Assembly: GCA_920105625.2 (NCBI GenBank)
Contig: OV050030.1
Coordinates: 421,967,240 to 422,031,239 of the forward strand
DNA length: 64,000 nt
Direction: 5' to 3'
DNA from: Clusia tigrina
Taxonomy: Eukaryota; Arthropoda; Insecta; Diptera; Clusiidae
Position numbers and translations under genes: made by a program. This document shows positions 11,386-22,880 of this stretch, in pieces; position 1 is the first letter of the stretch, and the number at the start of each line of letters is the position of its first letter. The notes beneath the pieces are model-generated. The model saw only the letters and a list, made by a program, of their open reading frames with translations. It was not told where the DNA came from and made no database searches.

Positions 11386-12389
11386 CACATGGTCTCGAAA
11401 TTATTTGCGTTAAGTTTACAACAAAGAAAGCATAGATTTCTATAGACAGTCTCTATTGCTTTTCCGGGCATGTACTCCCTTCCCTTCACTTCTCTGTGCT
11501 TGACTGAGGAGGCGCCTATTAGGGTCAGATGTATAGGAAATGGACAATGTACTTATACCTCGTCAGACTTCTAAGAGCCAAAGAAGTCTAAAAAGGTATA
11601 ACTTCACTTCCATATCACAAATCCTCTATCGTCCCCTACAACTTGCAGGTCTATAGTATACCTTTAAAGGCCACTTAATGGCAGTCAGCACCAAGACTGC
11701 ATCAGTCAATGGTGCGCTCACTCGTATACTCCCCGATATAGGGGGAGCGCAGGGAGCAAATAGAAGATTCCTCTCCACATCCACAGACTCTATGGTCTTG
11801 TATGCGGCACCCATATGAACAGGAGCAAAGCACACTCATTTGCGCATAGCAAGACAGGCTCAGTGCACTACGAGTTGCCTGCGCGTACCGAACCGTGTCC
11901 GAGGAAGCTATCTTAGTGATCGCTGGGAAAACCCTCCTTGGCATTGGCGCTCGAGACATGCAGCGAATGCATACAGCACCGGGTATAAAGCCAACGCTAT
12001 CCCATAATTTAGAACAGCATGTGGATGCTCGCTGAACGAATGGCAACTTAAATAGGACCGACCCAGCAAGCAAAGGCCTTTGGACATTTGAGTTGATCCC
12101 AAGAATAGAATTATGGTTGCCACGGAAGCATGGAGAGGTAGATTTCTACCTAATGCAGCTATGGATGCTTCCTATCCTACCTGTACAGGTTTCAACTGGC
12201 GGACACACCCTTCTGGCCTTCCTGCCACTGAGAGCATGAACGTGCCAAATATATCCTCTTCCAGTGTGGACGCTTTCACCAGGAACGAGAGGAGCTATCA
12301 GGAGCATTTAGGAGAACTCCCACAATATAAAGCATGGTTGCGGAGATGTGTGCCACGAGGACACATTTGTCCTGGCACGCCGCTTGTTT
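11386..12389. other. non-coding DNA, possibly the body of the SINE and older repeats
   Basis: The first 200 bp may belong to the SINE with the tRNA-like head; a boundary could not be set. The rest holds overlapping frames on both strands without recognisable domains. The block 12100-12380 reads like a degraded retrotransposon but I could not match it to a domain. Confidence 0.35.
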
Positions 12390-12397
12390 GTTTGCAG

Positions 12398-12775
12398 CGA
12401 GAACACAGAGAAAAGAAATTCTTTTTCGCTGCCAGCGTCCGTAGCGGACACACCAAGATTTTGAGTGGATTCACCACGATTCTGAGTGGATTCAACACGA
12501 TTTTCAGTGGATTCATGTACCAGAGAACACAGAGAAAGGAAACTTAAACGTCAAACGGCAAAGCAGCGGAACAAATCAGATGGACGTTGTACACGAATCC
12601 ACTCAAAATCGTGGTGAATCCACTCAAAATCGTGGTGAATCCACTCAAAATCGTGGTGTGTCCACTACGGACGCTGGCAGCGAAAAAGACTTTCATTCTC
12701 TGTGTTCTCTGTTATGTACAACGTCCGTCTGGTTTATTTCGCTGCTTTGCCACTCTGTATACTCTGTATACTCTG
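12398..12775 (-). mobile_element. outer copy of a hAT-like MITE, split by a second copy
   Basis: The outer element runs 12398-12520 and continues at 12720-12775, in inverse orientation to the inner copy. It is flanked by perfect 8-bp duplications GTTTGCAG (12390-12397 and 12776-12783). Its left end reads CGAGAACACAGAGAAAAG, one base short of the CAGAG start of its sister; the right end CTCTG matches. Removing the inner element and one target copy leaves about 179 bp, close to the 185 bp of the copy at 50059. It carries three 21-bp internal repeats (GATTYTGAGTGGATTCAMCAC type, the complement of GGTGAATCCACTCAAAATCGT). Confidence 0.88.
12521..12711 (+). mobile_element. inner copy of the hAT-like MITE inserted in the outer copy
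   Basis: This 191-bp element starts CAGAGAACACAGAGAAAGGA and ends TTCATTCTCTGTGTTCTCTG, so the ends are inverted repeats of about 17 bp. It is flanked by TCATGTAC (12513-12520) and TTATGTAC (12712-12719), an 8-bp target duplication with one later change. The CAGAG terminus and 8-bp duplication are typical of hAT elements. Its middle has three tandem 21-bp units (GGTGAATCCACTCAAAATCGT). It has no coding capacity and would need a hAT transposase in trans. Confidence 0.9.
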
Positions 12776-12989
12776 GTTTGCAGTGCGTGTCATAATTAAG
12801 CTCCGGGATATTGAGCGTATGCGGAAAAGTGAGCAGCGGCAACAGCGATTACAGAAACAAGTCGAGCAAACTGAAGTCACCACTGAGTTTTCAGATAGTG
12901 ACAGAATAGCAATAATAAGCAGACAACAACACGACTGACTATAATAGGCGCTTGAAGCAATTACCCGAGGAGGATTAACCGTTCGATCT

Positions 12990-13556
12990 TTGGTGGGTGG
13001 AAGTCTCCCACTGACATGCGACTTATGATGCTTTCCCCCTCAATAAAAAAGGTCCATAGTACAATGGCAGGCAAAAGAGCCTGGGTAAATGAACATACTT
13101 GTAGTGTTGCCAGACAATCCTGTAGCACTATGGACACAAGGCGTACTAGTCAGCTGCTTAATGTTAGCAGGAACTCCTTTGGCACTACAATAAATGTGCT
13201 CACGGGGTACTGTCTGATTGGTAGGCAAGCTGAAAGACTAGCACTGCCCCATAACGACTTCTGTTGCAGCTGCGGCTCTGAGGAGGAGGAAGAGAGAGTG
13301 TACTTCATCTCATGTGTCAGTGCCCAGCTGTGGCCAGACGAAGATTAAATTCTTAGGCTCACCAGTCTTCACTACCTTAACCGAACTATCTTCCATAAAC
13401 ATTAAGTTCATAGCCAGGTTCATTTCGGAATCACTGTGGTTCCCAAAATTCTAGACGGGCTAGTCGCGCCGTCTTAGTGTGGTATCACAATGAGCCATTA
13501 CATGTGCTTAAGTGTGCTTTTTGCGTGGAAGGCTGCCAGTCCTACCTACCTACCTA
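12990..13556 (+). mobile_element. 5'-truncated non-LTR retrotransposon with CCTA tail
   Basis: It contains the ORF2 C-terminus (13016-13348) followed by a 3' leader with GTATCACAATGAGCC and TAAGTGTGCTTTTTGCGTGG, then CCTACCTACCTACCTA (13541-13556). The same leader words occur inverted at 16231-16293 and 34750-34803 and direct at 35401-35450, so these copies form one superfamily. The left boundary is uncertain. Confidence 0.7.
13016..13348 (+). pseudogene. ORF2 C-terminal fragment of an RNase H-type non-LTR element
   Basis: The end of the frame reads NVLTGYCLIGRQAERLALPHNDFCCSCGSEEEEERVYF, close to the better-preserved fragment at 48526-49090 (VLTGHCIMGQHAERLGIPSNDFCRGCGSEEEDETV). This is the region just after RNase H, ending in a CCHC knuckle. 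The knuckle His is a Tyr here and the usual HFLCxCPAL is broken, so the copy is dead. Confidence 0.72.
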
Positions 13557-13830
13557 TGAGCACTATGTGACTGAGTGCTTGGAGACCTTCTAGGGTGATT
13601 CTCGGGCCTACCTGTAACTATTTAACTATCTAATTATCTATCTATAAATCTATCTATGTATGCATCCCTTCACCCAATGGTTCCCACCATATCATCAGTC
13701 CACTACGCTCGCTACAGAAACTATAATTTGTGTCCTCTTTCTCAACTCGTATGTGAGTGGTCCTCGCAATAGAAACGTTTGGAAGCTCTTCCGAACTAAT
13801 TTCAACGAAAAGTGTGAAATCATCGTTTGT

Positions 13831-13832
<2 letters not shown>

Positions 13833-13873
<41 letters not shown>
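13833..13873. repeat. (GT)n microsatellite
   Basis: About 20 uninterrupted GT units. Confidence 0.95.
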
Positions 13874-13875
<2 letters not shown>

Positions 13876-16170
13876 CAGAGATGGATTTTCTATTGACTAC
13901 CTGCATTTGCTTTGACGCAGCTCACTTCTCGATGGTGTACTCCCGTTACCACATCCTGTTCTTGTGTAACTGATGTGGATCTTCTGAACTTCTTATGCCT
14001 CTGGGCATTCGTCATCCGGTAGAGTTCCGAGTCACACTGGCACTTATCACACACGTCTGATATCGTAGATAATCGGTATATTTCTTCCACTCTCCTGACA
14101 CACTGGCAGTTTACTTATATTTGCTGTGATTTCCGATTTCCCCCTTCCACACTTCTTTCATTTGGAGTTTTCTTGGATTACCCTGCATTACATTTCGTTA
14201 CATTATTTACAAATTGTTGACTCCATAATTGACCATTTCATATTAAATCGAAATTAATTACTAATTTCAACATTTTGCAAGCTTTCTAAATTTATCTCCA
14301 TATTCAATCTCTACCATAGTCTCGTACCGCAGCGTAATCCGTGAGCGCATAAACAGCGCACTGATCCTCTGCGCATAAATCTCTTTATTATGTAGTTTCG
14401 TTTCTCTGTTCTTGGTTTTGTTTTCAATAATAATAAAATATAAAATAATTCCCACCAACAAAAAAAGTACCGTTCTCTCAATTCACATTAATTCAATTTC
14501 GCATGGCCGCAGGGTTTAGCACTGCTGCCAATTTTGATATTATTGCTAAAGACAAAGTGGAGGAAGAAGTCCGCTGCTTTCCTCCGCTTGTGCAATGTTC
14601 GGTCTAGACCATAGATAAACGTGACTGCAGACATCATCAAGCAACAACAAATAGACGAGGAGACAAACAGACAAACAGACAGACAGACAGACTGCCAGGA
14701 AGGCAGGAAGGCAGGAAGGTGAGTACGAGGAGAGGGAGAACGGTGTGTGGCAGCCAGCAATTGCATAATCTTGGCAAATGAACGGACAAATCGTCAGAGA
14801 CACGTAACCTCCCTCCACTCATAACTGCTAAACAAATCATTTTGCGCATGTGCAAGCTTAGCAGCGACTGCAGCAGCAGCAGCGGTGGCAGCGGCAATTC
14901 TCAAGAACTCAAAATAGAATCTGTGCTCGTACGCTCTCCTTAGATGGAGGTGGGAGATGCTTTTCCCACCTCACACGACTACTACCACCAGTTATAGCAC
15001 TGCTACTTTTGCTCCTCCGCCAGCTGCTTCTTGTGCTGTTGCTGCTATTGCTGCTGCTGATGCTGCTGCTGCTGCTATTGCTGCTGATGCTGTTGCTGCT
15101 GATGCTGCTGCTGATGCTGCTTCTTGCGTTATTGCGGATTTGCATAATTCTGTTGAGCGTTTTCATTGATTTGCGCAATTGTGTTGGGAGGCATGAGTGC
15201 GCTCGCGCGCGCTGTTATTTGCACGTTTATTGGCTGCCTCGGCGTCTAAATTGGCTAAAAACTGTTAAAACGCTATTGTGGCCATTCATGCTGACGATCA
15301 GGCGGTTGATGGTGTTTCTGCTGCTGCTGCTGATGACGGTGATGACTGCTCCGGTGGGTTGCTGGGTAGTGCGAGTTGATGTGTTCGGTTGTGTTTTTCC
15401 GAGAATTTCCAGCCAGGGTCATTTTCATTTTAGAGTAATTTCTTTTAAATTTATTGTTGATAGAAATTTATGCTTTTTCATTCTTCAGGTTTCTTACGAA
15501 TTGCTTACTTAATAAACAGACGAGCGAACAGACGGACGGACGATGTGTTTGTATATCCGTATTCTGTACAGAGTTCTATGTGAGGCAGTGCGGTGCACGT
15601 TTTTTGTTTTGGGATTGTTTTGTTTTGCCATGTCGCAGGTTAAATGATGATGCACCTCTGATATTTCTGTATATGGTAATTGACGAACACCTGAAGAAGA
15701 AATTGATGGGGCGTAGAGAAAGAGAAATTGATGGCGGTGTGTGCGATTGTGTTACGGAGAAGGAGGAAGCTGTGCATGATGTCACGTCGCAAGAAACGGC
15801 GAAGGAATTTTTACTGTTTATAAGCCACCAACGAAGGTTGACAGTCTGGTTAGTCCGACTTTGAGATATTCTTTATACTAAAATAATGTATTAAACAATG
15901 CTTATAAACAAAAGGGGACAACAGAGTTAAATCGCACTGATATTGAATCCAATATAACTTAATATGAAGTTGTTGTCTTTGTTTCACAGAAAACATTGTT
16001 AGAAACAAGGAACCAATGGTTTAATATAATTTATATCTCAATATGTGAATCTTACCAGTATTTGAAAGGAACTCCGCAAGATATCAAGATTCGCTCTATA
16101 ATAAAATTCTTAGGGAATGGATGAAAAGGGACCGAATATATTGTGATTTTATTCGAATATGTCAGGAAGC
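13874..16170. other. non-coding DNA with simple repeats
   Basis: Holds a CAGA/GGCA run (14669-14720), GCA/GCT triplets (14868-14900, 15040-15125) and a CTG run at 15318-15333. The leucine- and alanine-rich frames at 14957-15512 arise from the triplets. A sequence GGTTGACAGTCTGGTTAGTCCGACTTT at 15835 resembles the hairpin word at 18815. No gene supported. Confidence 0.5.
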
Positions 16171-16209
16171 TTATTACTACGAGGGGTACCATTTATATTT
16201 CGGGAATAG

Positions 16210-16351
16210 TAGGTTAGGTTAGGTAGGAGTGGCCGCCCAGTGTGCCAAAAGCACACTTGAGCACACATAATGGCCCATTGTGATACCACGGTGTGGCGCC
16301 GTTCAAGTACTGACTAAAAAGTTCCCTTACTTGGGATGGTGATAGTCAGCG
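16210..16351 (-). mobile_element. short non-LTR insertion inside the mariner, 9-bp duplications
   Basis: CGGGAATAG is present on both sides (16201-16209 and 16352-16360). The insert starts with TAGGTTAGGTTAGGTAGG, the complement of a CCTAACCTA tail, then the 3' leader with GTGTGCCAAAAGCACACTTG and GGCCCATTGTGATACC. It is therefore a heavily 5'-truncated minus-strand non-LTR copy that landed in the mariner near its terminal repeat. Confidence 0.9.
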
Positions 16352-16379
16352 CGGGAATAGCAAATAATAACAAACATTT

Positions 16380-17452
16380 TTAAATGAAGATGGCTTCATT
16401 GTTTTTTAAAATATTCCCCTTGATGATTAAAATACACTTTTGCATTCGTTCAAACCATTTGTCACAGCAGTTTTTCCATTCCTCTTGAGACACCTCCAAA
16501 ACATGGTTTTTGAACGCTTCAACTGCTTCTTCGGCGCTCGTAAATCGTTGACCACGCAGTTTTCCTTTGATATTTGGGAACAAGAAGAAGTCATTGCGTG
16601 CCAAATCAGGACTGTACGGAGGATGAGTCATCAATGCGATGTTTTGACTGCTCAAAAATTCATCTGTTTGACGATATGAGTGAGAGTTCGCATTGTCATG
16701 ATGGAGAATGATTCGTCTTTGGCGGTTGGTTTTACGAATTTCTCCGAAGACTTCCGGCAAACAAATGGTCGTGTACTACTCAGAATTGACCGTCCTATGT
16801 TACTCAAGCGGAAGAGTGGCCACGTGACCCATTCGGCCGAAGAAACAGGCGGCCATTTCCTTCGCTGTGCTTCCTCCACGAACAGCTTTTGTTGGATTTA
16901 GCTCGTCTTGGAATACCGACACGTTTGATTGTTGTTTTGTTTCCGGCTCATGCGCATATATCCATGATTCGTCACCTGTGACGATTTTACACACGTCTTT
17001 GGAAGCACCACGGTCGAACTTTTTAATCATTTCCTTACACCAATTGACACGAGCCTTTTTTTGAGCGATTGTCAAATTACGTGGGGTCCAACGCGAACAA
17101 ATCTTTTTTACTGCCAAATGTTCATGCAATATTGAATGTAAGGAAGTGGACATAATGCCCAAGGTGTCCTCTATCTCACGATATGTCACATGACGATCTT
17201 GCATTATAAGCTCCGCACTGCATCGATGTATTGTGGCACAACAACCGATTTTGGACGACCTTCACGAAGTTCGTCGGCCACCGAACTACGACCACAATTG
17301 AATTCTCTATACCAGCGATATACTGTGGTTTTTTTTTATGGTGCTTTATCGCCTTACAAAGAACTGAGTTCATCGACACATTCTTGTTGAGATAATCCAC
17401 GACGAAAGTTGTGAAAAATAATCCAACGAAAACCACCTCTTGAAATTTCCAT
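16380..17452 (-). pseudogene. mariner transposase (DD34D), multiply broken
   Basis: A start at 17452 gives MEISRGGFRWIIF. With several frameshifts and stops the reading passes through an N-terminal DNA-binding part (YRWYREF, then the 16800-17204 segment with REIEDTLGIMSTSLHSILHEHL), first catalytic Asp in VTGDESWIYAHEPE, second in LHHDNANSH and third in YSPDLARNDFFLF. There are 34 residues between the second and third Asp. The usual DLAPxD is DLARND. One stop separates the reading at about 17340 and others near 16790. The frame is not continuous, so the copy is inactive. Confidence 0.85.
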
Positions 17453-17630
17453 TTTTTGGCCAAATTGATTTTCTTAACTCACTGTAAACAAAAGAAATAG
17501 CACTTGTACATCAACACGTTGTGAGTACGTTTATGCTAAAAAATGTCAAACTTTATTATGGTGTTGCCAGATTTTAGCTATTGACATTAGTGTTGCCAGT
17601 TCTCTAAATATAAATAGTACCCCCTTTGTA

Positions 17631-18590
17631 CTAAAACTACCGAGGAGCTTCGGATTTAAACGGTAGGAACGCTCAGTTAAAAGGTTGGTAAGGGCAACCA
17701 TTCATGGTAATGTCATTCTGTAACGATTTTGATGCATTTAATTGTCTTCTCTTGCTCATTATAGCCAGATAATTTAACCTAAAGGTAGTGCTTTCTCAGT
17801 TTATCGAATTACATCCACCATGCTTAAGGTATATAATAATAGTTCCACCGGAAATTATAAAAAAAATAAATTGCATACTTTAAATTAATTTCATCCATCT
17901 TTAAACTTAACTAATTGTAATACACACAATTATTATTTCAGTACTCACGCACATTGCAACCCACTCTACCAGTTCTGGAGTGTATTATCATCATCCATAT
18001 TAAAATTGCATACAAACCTGCAACGAAAAAATAATCACGATTATATTAACTATAAAAATAATAAACTAATTTAAATCAATTTGAATTTAATGTGTTTATT
18101 GGTCAAGTCAATTTTCGTGAAGCTCTTTTGATGGAGGCCAATATAAATTATAGCCACATCATTAAATAATAAACAAGAACTGAGGCAATTATCAGTCTAC
18201 AACTTAAGCGGGTTAAAACTGTGTGCAGCCTCTCAAGAACTATGTCTGCACGATGATCGGAGAGAGGAGAGGAACGACTACGCTGCTATTTTTCCCATAA
18301 AATGGCAGAGTGAAAAGGCTTCACTCACGTTACTGTAACTTAAGTTCAGCTTAAGCTTGTCAGAAAGTGTCTACAGACAGAACAAACACAACAACAACAA
18401 AGCAGGAAAAACAAAAACAAACAACAAACACTGACACAAGCACTAACAATAAGGCTGTGTTTACATCCTGAGACTCCAATCAATTCATAGCGAGGAATAC
18501 ATGGTTTTCCCAGCTCAGCAATGATTTGTTGTAATGTTATAACCATGGCATAATTTACATTGGAAAAAGCCAGTCACATGTAAGGAGGAA
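17631..18590. other. unique AT-rich DNA, nothing recognised
   Basis: No protein or repeat signature seen; short CAA-rich patch at 18380-18430. Confidence 0.5.
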
Positions 18591-18599
18591 TTTGTTAGA

Positions 18600-18738
18600 A
18601 ACACCTGGTGATATTTTTGGGAATAGGGAAATAACTCATCTCAAAGCAAACTGAGGTAGCAATAGAAAACAGCTGTGATATTTTTTGGAATTTGTAAATG
18701 ACTTACTTCAAAGCAAACTGAAGTAGCCAAAAGGAAAA
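18600..18738. repeat. imperfect direct duplication of about 70 bp
   Basis: The words GGTGATATTTTTGGGAATAG...CTCAAAGCAAACTGAGGTAGC recur as TGTGATATTTTTTGGAATTTG...TTCAAAGCAAACTGAAGTAGC. Divergence is moderate. Confidence 0.7.
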
Positions 18739-18814
18739 CAAAATATCTGAAATACATATAGAAGAGCAGTGACACTCTTCCTCACAAACGTTTTTTTAAC
18801 GAGTAAAGAAGTCT

Positions 18815-18836
18815 GAAGTCGGGTTAGACCGACTTC
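18815..18836. repeat. 8-bp hairpin GAAGTCGG / CCGACTTC
   Basis: Perfect stem with loop GTTAGA. A degenerate version stands at about 15840. The following 350 bp contain GTGGGCGTGGC twice (19049, 19171), words I associate with old dispersed repeats in flies, but I cannot assign a family. Confidence 0.5.
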
Positions 18837-19574
18837 GAAATACCTTTTACCTTTCCTTGTGCGTGCGAGCTAAACAATGGGGATGTTTTCTTCATAAATC
18901 ATCATTAGGAGAATGTCTACAGACATTTTCGGTCGGGTGCCTTATATCGACCCTATTTCTTGCGTATGGCTTTATAGTGTCTACTACTCATATAAAATTT
19001 AGTCCAAAAATGTTGTATAGGTCGTACTTTATAATAATATGTCAATAGTGGGCGTGGCTGTAAAAATAACACACTATTTGTGTGGTGTTTAATGTTAGTA
19101 CCCGCAACCTTCCTGTGAAATTTCGTTGATAAATCTTTAATAGGAATCTAGTAATGATTTTTGGTTAATTGTGGGCGTGGCAGCAGCATTATTATCTCCA
19201 TATTCTGCACACACACCATTATCGACCTCATATATAACAAGGATTTCCACGAAATACATGTATTGATAAATATGAGGAGAACTTCTGGATAATGGTTCTT
19301 CAGAAATATACAAAGAAAGCGAATGACACGATGGTAGGAGGGCAAACACGTTAGAAGCTAGGGTCAATATCCCACTCTAGAGCTACGAATATGATTGATA
19401 ATGATAATAAAATACATTTTTTATGTTCGACACGTTTATTATATTTTATGTTTTTATGTTCTTCCGCGAAAAATAGTCTTTCATAATGTTTCTGAGCTCT
19501 TTCATAACAAACAATACATTTTTAATAGGTGAAGAACCAATTTTTAATATTCTGTATTAGAAGCGCTGGAGTTT

Positions 19575-19716
19575 GTTGGAACTGTTTGCCTTGTTCCATA
19601 TTATTGGAACTGTTTGCCTTGTTCCATATTATTGGAACTGTTTGCCTTGTTCCATATTATTGGAACTGTTTGCCTTATTCTATATTATTGGAACTGTTTG
19701 CCTTGTTCCATATTAT
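19575..19716. repeat. five tandem 28-bp units
   Basis: Unit TTGGAACTGTTTGCCTTGTT plus CCATATTA. Each unit has GGAAC and GTTCC facing each other, so each could fold. The fourth unit has two substitutions. The plus strand is open through the array but gives only repeated LFALFHIIG. Confidence 0.88.
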
Positions 19717-20144
19717 ATATATTATATGTTCCATCCATATTATATAGATAGAATACAGATCGTATAGAAAAACCTTGAATCCCAACCTTCATCCATGAGT
19801 CCATAGTTAGTATATATTTATAGTCCTTTGCCAGTGTTGGCACTTGAAATTTAGAAAACGTGGACAGTGTACAGGATTTACAATTTTTATATCCCAGCAT
19901 TATTTCCCGAGATAAAATATCCCATATCTTCCAAAGCTTCTTAGTATCCATGAATAGTCCTCTTTCTCGGTTGCATCTTATGTAATTTTTGGATCTTTAA
20001 TCCAAAAACAAGACATTTTAATTTCTTTAGTTTCAACTTTTTCCTAATCTCTCAAATTTTAGATGGACATTATTTCATTTCGGGTGATCTTGGTCGATCA
20101 GAGAGATCAAAACTTGTACCTTAGATAATTATTTTCATATTCTC

Positions 20145-20461
20145 AACCTCAGTGATCTAATGTTAAGCATCATAGTCTCACACTAGTATGTTCGTAGGCT
20201 GGTATCCTGCCCAAGGCATGGTCTCTAAATGTTTTTTCCAATATAGTTTTCTCTTCAAGTTGGAAGCCTTATCCTGCCCAGTCCGCCGGTCCGCATCCTG
20301 CCCAGGGCATGGTCTCTAAATGTTTTTTTTCTATATATTTTTTTCTCTTCAAGTCGGAAGCCTTAGTTTCTAGTACTCATTCTACTACTCATTCTACCCT
20401 TCCAAACGCAAATAATATTCGTTACCTTTCCCGATAATAATAACAATAATAATAATAATAT
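20145..20461 (+). mobile_element. SINE copy with an internal duplication
   Basis: The left part (AACCTCAGTGATCTAATG..., CATAGTCTCACAC) matches the degraded tRNA-like head of the SINE at 53025. A body segment (ATCCTGCCCAGGGCATGGTC ... TCTCTTCAAGTCGGAAGCCTT) is present twice, near 20208-20275 and 20293-20365. It ends with TAGTACTCATTCTACTACTC and an ATAATAATAA tail (20434-20461). Confidence 0.75.
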
Positions 20462-22290
20462 AACCATTATATTATTATAGTTTGGGAATAGTTTACGATT
20501 ACGAAAGAATAAAGCATACAAAAAGCAAAGAGGATAAATAGAACACGATTGAGACATGTGAATCGTGCTAAATGTGCTGCAGTGAAATGTTGCATGGAAA
20601 GTGAGAACACTGACAGACAGCAGTAAACATAAAGAAAAGTGAGAGACACAATTAATTGAGTGATGACTGAAGGTGTGAACTCGCCCTGAAACACTAACGA
20701 AGCGCACCAGGGCGCTCCGAACCACTCACGCACCACAGATACCGTATCTGCTTACAAGCAACCATGTGATAATTGCGAATCTCGGCCCGCTTGCAGAGTC
20801 TGAGCCTGATTTGTTGCTGGCTGCTGTTGAGGCTGTGGCTGCTCCTGCTTATCGCGGCATGTAAATTTGAAAACTTTTACTATCTGCGGATACAGCGCGC
20901 TTACCGTTACTTCATTAAACTCGAACGGGCGCGATAAAAGCAGCGACTGCACTCACAGGCTAGTATCGCCGAGATAAGCGGAGTATCTATCTACAGCATG
21001 GCGTTGCTACAGTTACGAGTAGCGTTGCTATTGGGCCACTGGCCGGGTGCGCTTTTCGGCATCAAATTAAGTGCATACTTTGTGGCCAGTCAACGTTGGC
21101 TGCCGTTGTTGCAGATGCTGCTGTGGCTGCTGCTCTTCACTCCGGAGTTGGTGTTGATTATTAAGGAAACTTGCGGTTGTTTTATGTCTTCGTATCGCTT
21201 CCTGCCTAGTTGGTATTAGTTTCGTGTGTTGATTGAGTCTGTTTTACGAGTCAAATTGATTTCAGATTATTGGGTCATCAATGTTGCTTACCCACACACA
21301 TACAAACACACCCATGTATAGGTATACATATATATGTATGCAGAGGTGTACCCATCGTCAGCGTTTGCTGGCAGTGAAGTGGAGCGCATAAATTGTCTTT
21401 TAATATTTGTGCCTTTTAAAGCTGGTTGCACTACCGCGACTAACTACATTAAGTAAATTATTTGAAAGTAATCAGCTTCGCTTTGCTGCAAAACATTTTC
21501 ATATTTTGTTAAGAATTTGTGTCAAAACGGTTGTTGTTGTTGTTGTTGAGGTTCTTGTTGTGGTTGATTTTGTTGCCTTAAACCGATGGGAAGCATTTTG
21601 TACCAACTAAGATTCATATGTGCGCCCGTCTGTGGGGAGGATCACAGTATGAGCCCCATCTATAAAACCCAGCCAGCCAGCCTGCCAGCCAGCAATTTGC
21701 TTACGAGCACATGTTGCAGCAAATGAACTTCGCAGTAAGTTGCTGCACGTAGCATTCAAATATTGTACGCTCTCGTCATGGTCAGCGGCCGGGCATGCAA
21801 CATGATTTATTGTGGACGAACAAATCTGCAACAGTACAAATTTATATATACGAGTATATATTCCAGATGCAGCTGCCACAGCCGAAACATCATGGTGCAG
21901 ATAGTTAATTAAACAACAACAGTAAAAAATGCAGCAACAAAAAATATTCTGTGAAAAATGACATGAAATTTCATACAGATGCAGACGGTTTAATTTTTGC
22001 TCTGCGAGTTGTTGCTCACCGCTCAACAAAAACAACAACAACAACAACAACAATGCACGAAACCCGTGAAAAAGTTAACTAAAAAAAATGGTTTTTTTCG
22101 TAGCACAAATGAAGACATTGGCGGACGGATTTAGCCAGTTTCCGGGCAAAGGCCACGAATTTCAACCAGTTAAGTGCCAGTGTATTTTGATGAAATATTC
22201 ATTTCAGTATTCATGATTGAATATGAATAACGCTTACACTGACATTATATCTGATAAAAAATAATAATAATAAAGTTGTTGCTCTTTCGT
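20462..22290. other. unique non-coding DNA
   Basis: No recognised gene. Contains CAA/GTT runs at 21531-21550 and 22026-22051. Frames at 20998-21219 and 21607-22053 are rich in Leu or Cys and match nothing I know. Confidence 0.5.
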
Positions 22291-22300
22291 TCTCCCTAAT

Positions 22301-22332
22301 GTGGACATATCAATCAGTAGTGATATGTCCAC
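22301..22332. repeat. 12-bp perfect hairpin
   Basis: GTGGACATATCA (22301-22312), 8-nt loop, TGATATGTCCAC (22321-22332). Confidence 0.85.
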
Positions 22333-22880
22333 AGTAGTTCCGTCTCTTTCTCCATAACTATGAGACAGAAACGAGAATATGCTATCTCGTTTGCACTAAC
22401 GGACAAGCTTCAGAACAATCTGAAAAGTGTTGAAAATGGCTCTTTTGTAGGCAGTTCTGTTTTCGTTTGTGACCATAGAACGAAAATTTACAATGTAAAC
22501 TTCGACTAGAAAACTACATTGTAGAATGATAGAGTTCAGTTGTGATTTGAAAGCACCAGGAGTAAAAGTGATATTTATAAGAAAACTGAGGCTTCCTAAA
22601 TTTTTGTTGTGAATTAAGAGGGTTACTGTTAAATAATATTCTCTTAAAGCACATTAATCCAACAAAGGCTGCGATATTATTTCACACTATCCAGTGAACG
22701 AAATATTAAGAAAACGGATTTCAAAAGAATTTCTTATAAGCCAATAACTTTTACTAGGATACGTGATAAGAGGCACCAGATAAATGTATATGATAGTACA
22801 CTCTACTACTATACAGTGTTATAATGATACTAGTAGAAAAGAATGTTCACGGGCTGGTAAGGATGGCAATACCGGTTCAA

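Larger units (their letters stand above)
16180..17628 (-). mobile_element. DD34D mariner element with TA target duplication
   Basis: The ends are inverted repeats: CGAGGGGTACCATTTATATT from 16180 and CAAAGGGGGTACTATTTATA read inward from 17628, each next to TA (16178-16179, 17629-17630). The span is 1449 bp; subtracting a 142-bp retrotransposon insertion and its 9-bp duplication leaves about 1.3 kb, the usual mariner length. The transposase lies on the minus strand and is disrupted. Confidence 0.88.

Noticed and set aside
14957..15512. Leucine- or alanine-rich frames resembling membrane proteins
   Set aside because: Generated by CTG/GCT triplet repeats; no start context, splice signals or similarity.
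19049..19190. Two GTGGGCGTGGC words as regulatory zinc-finger sites
   Set aside because: They lie in a region resembling old dispersed repeats; no promoter or gene nearby supports a regulatory role.
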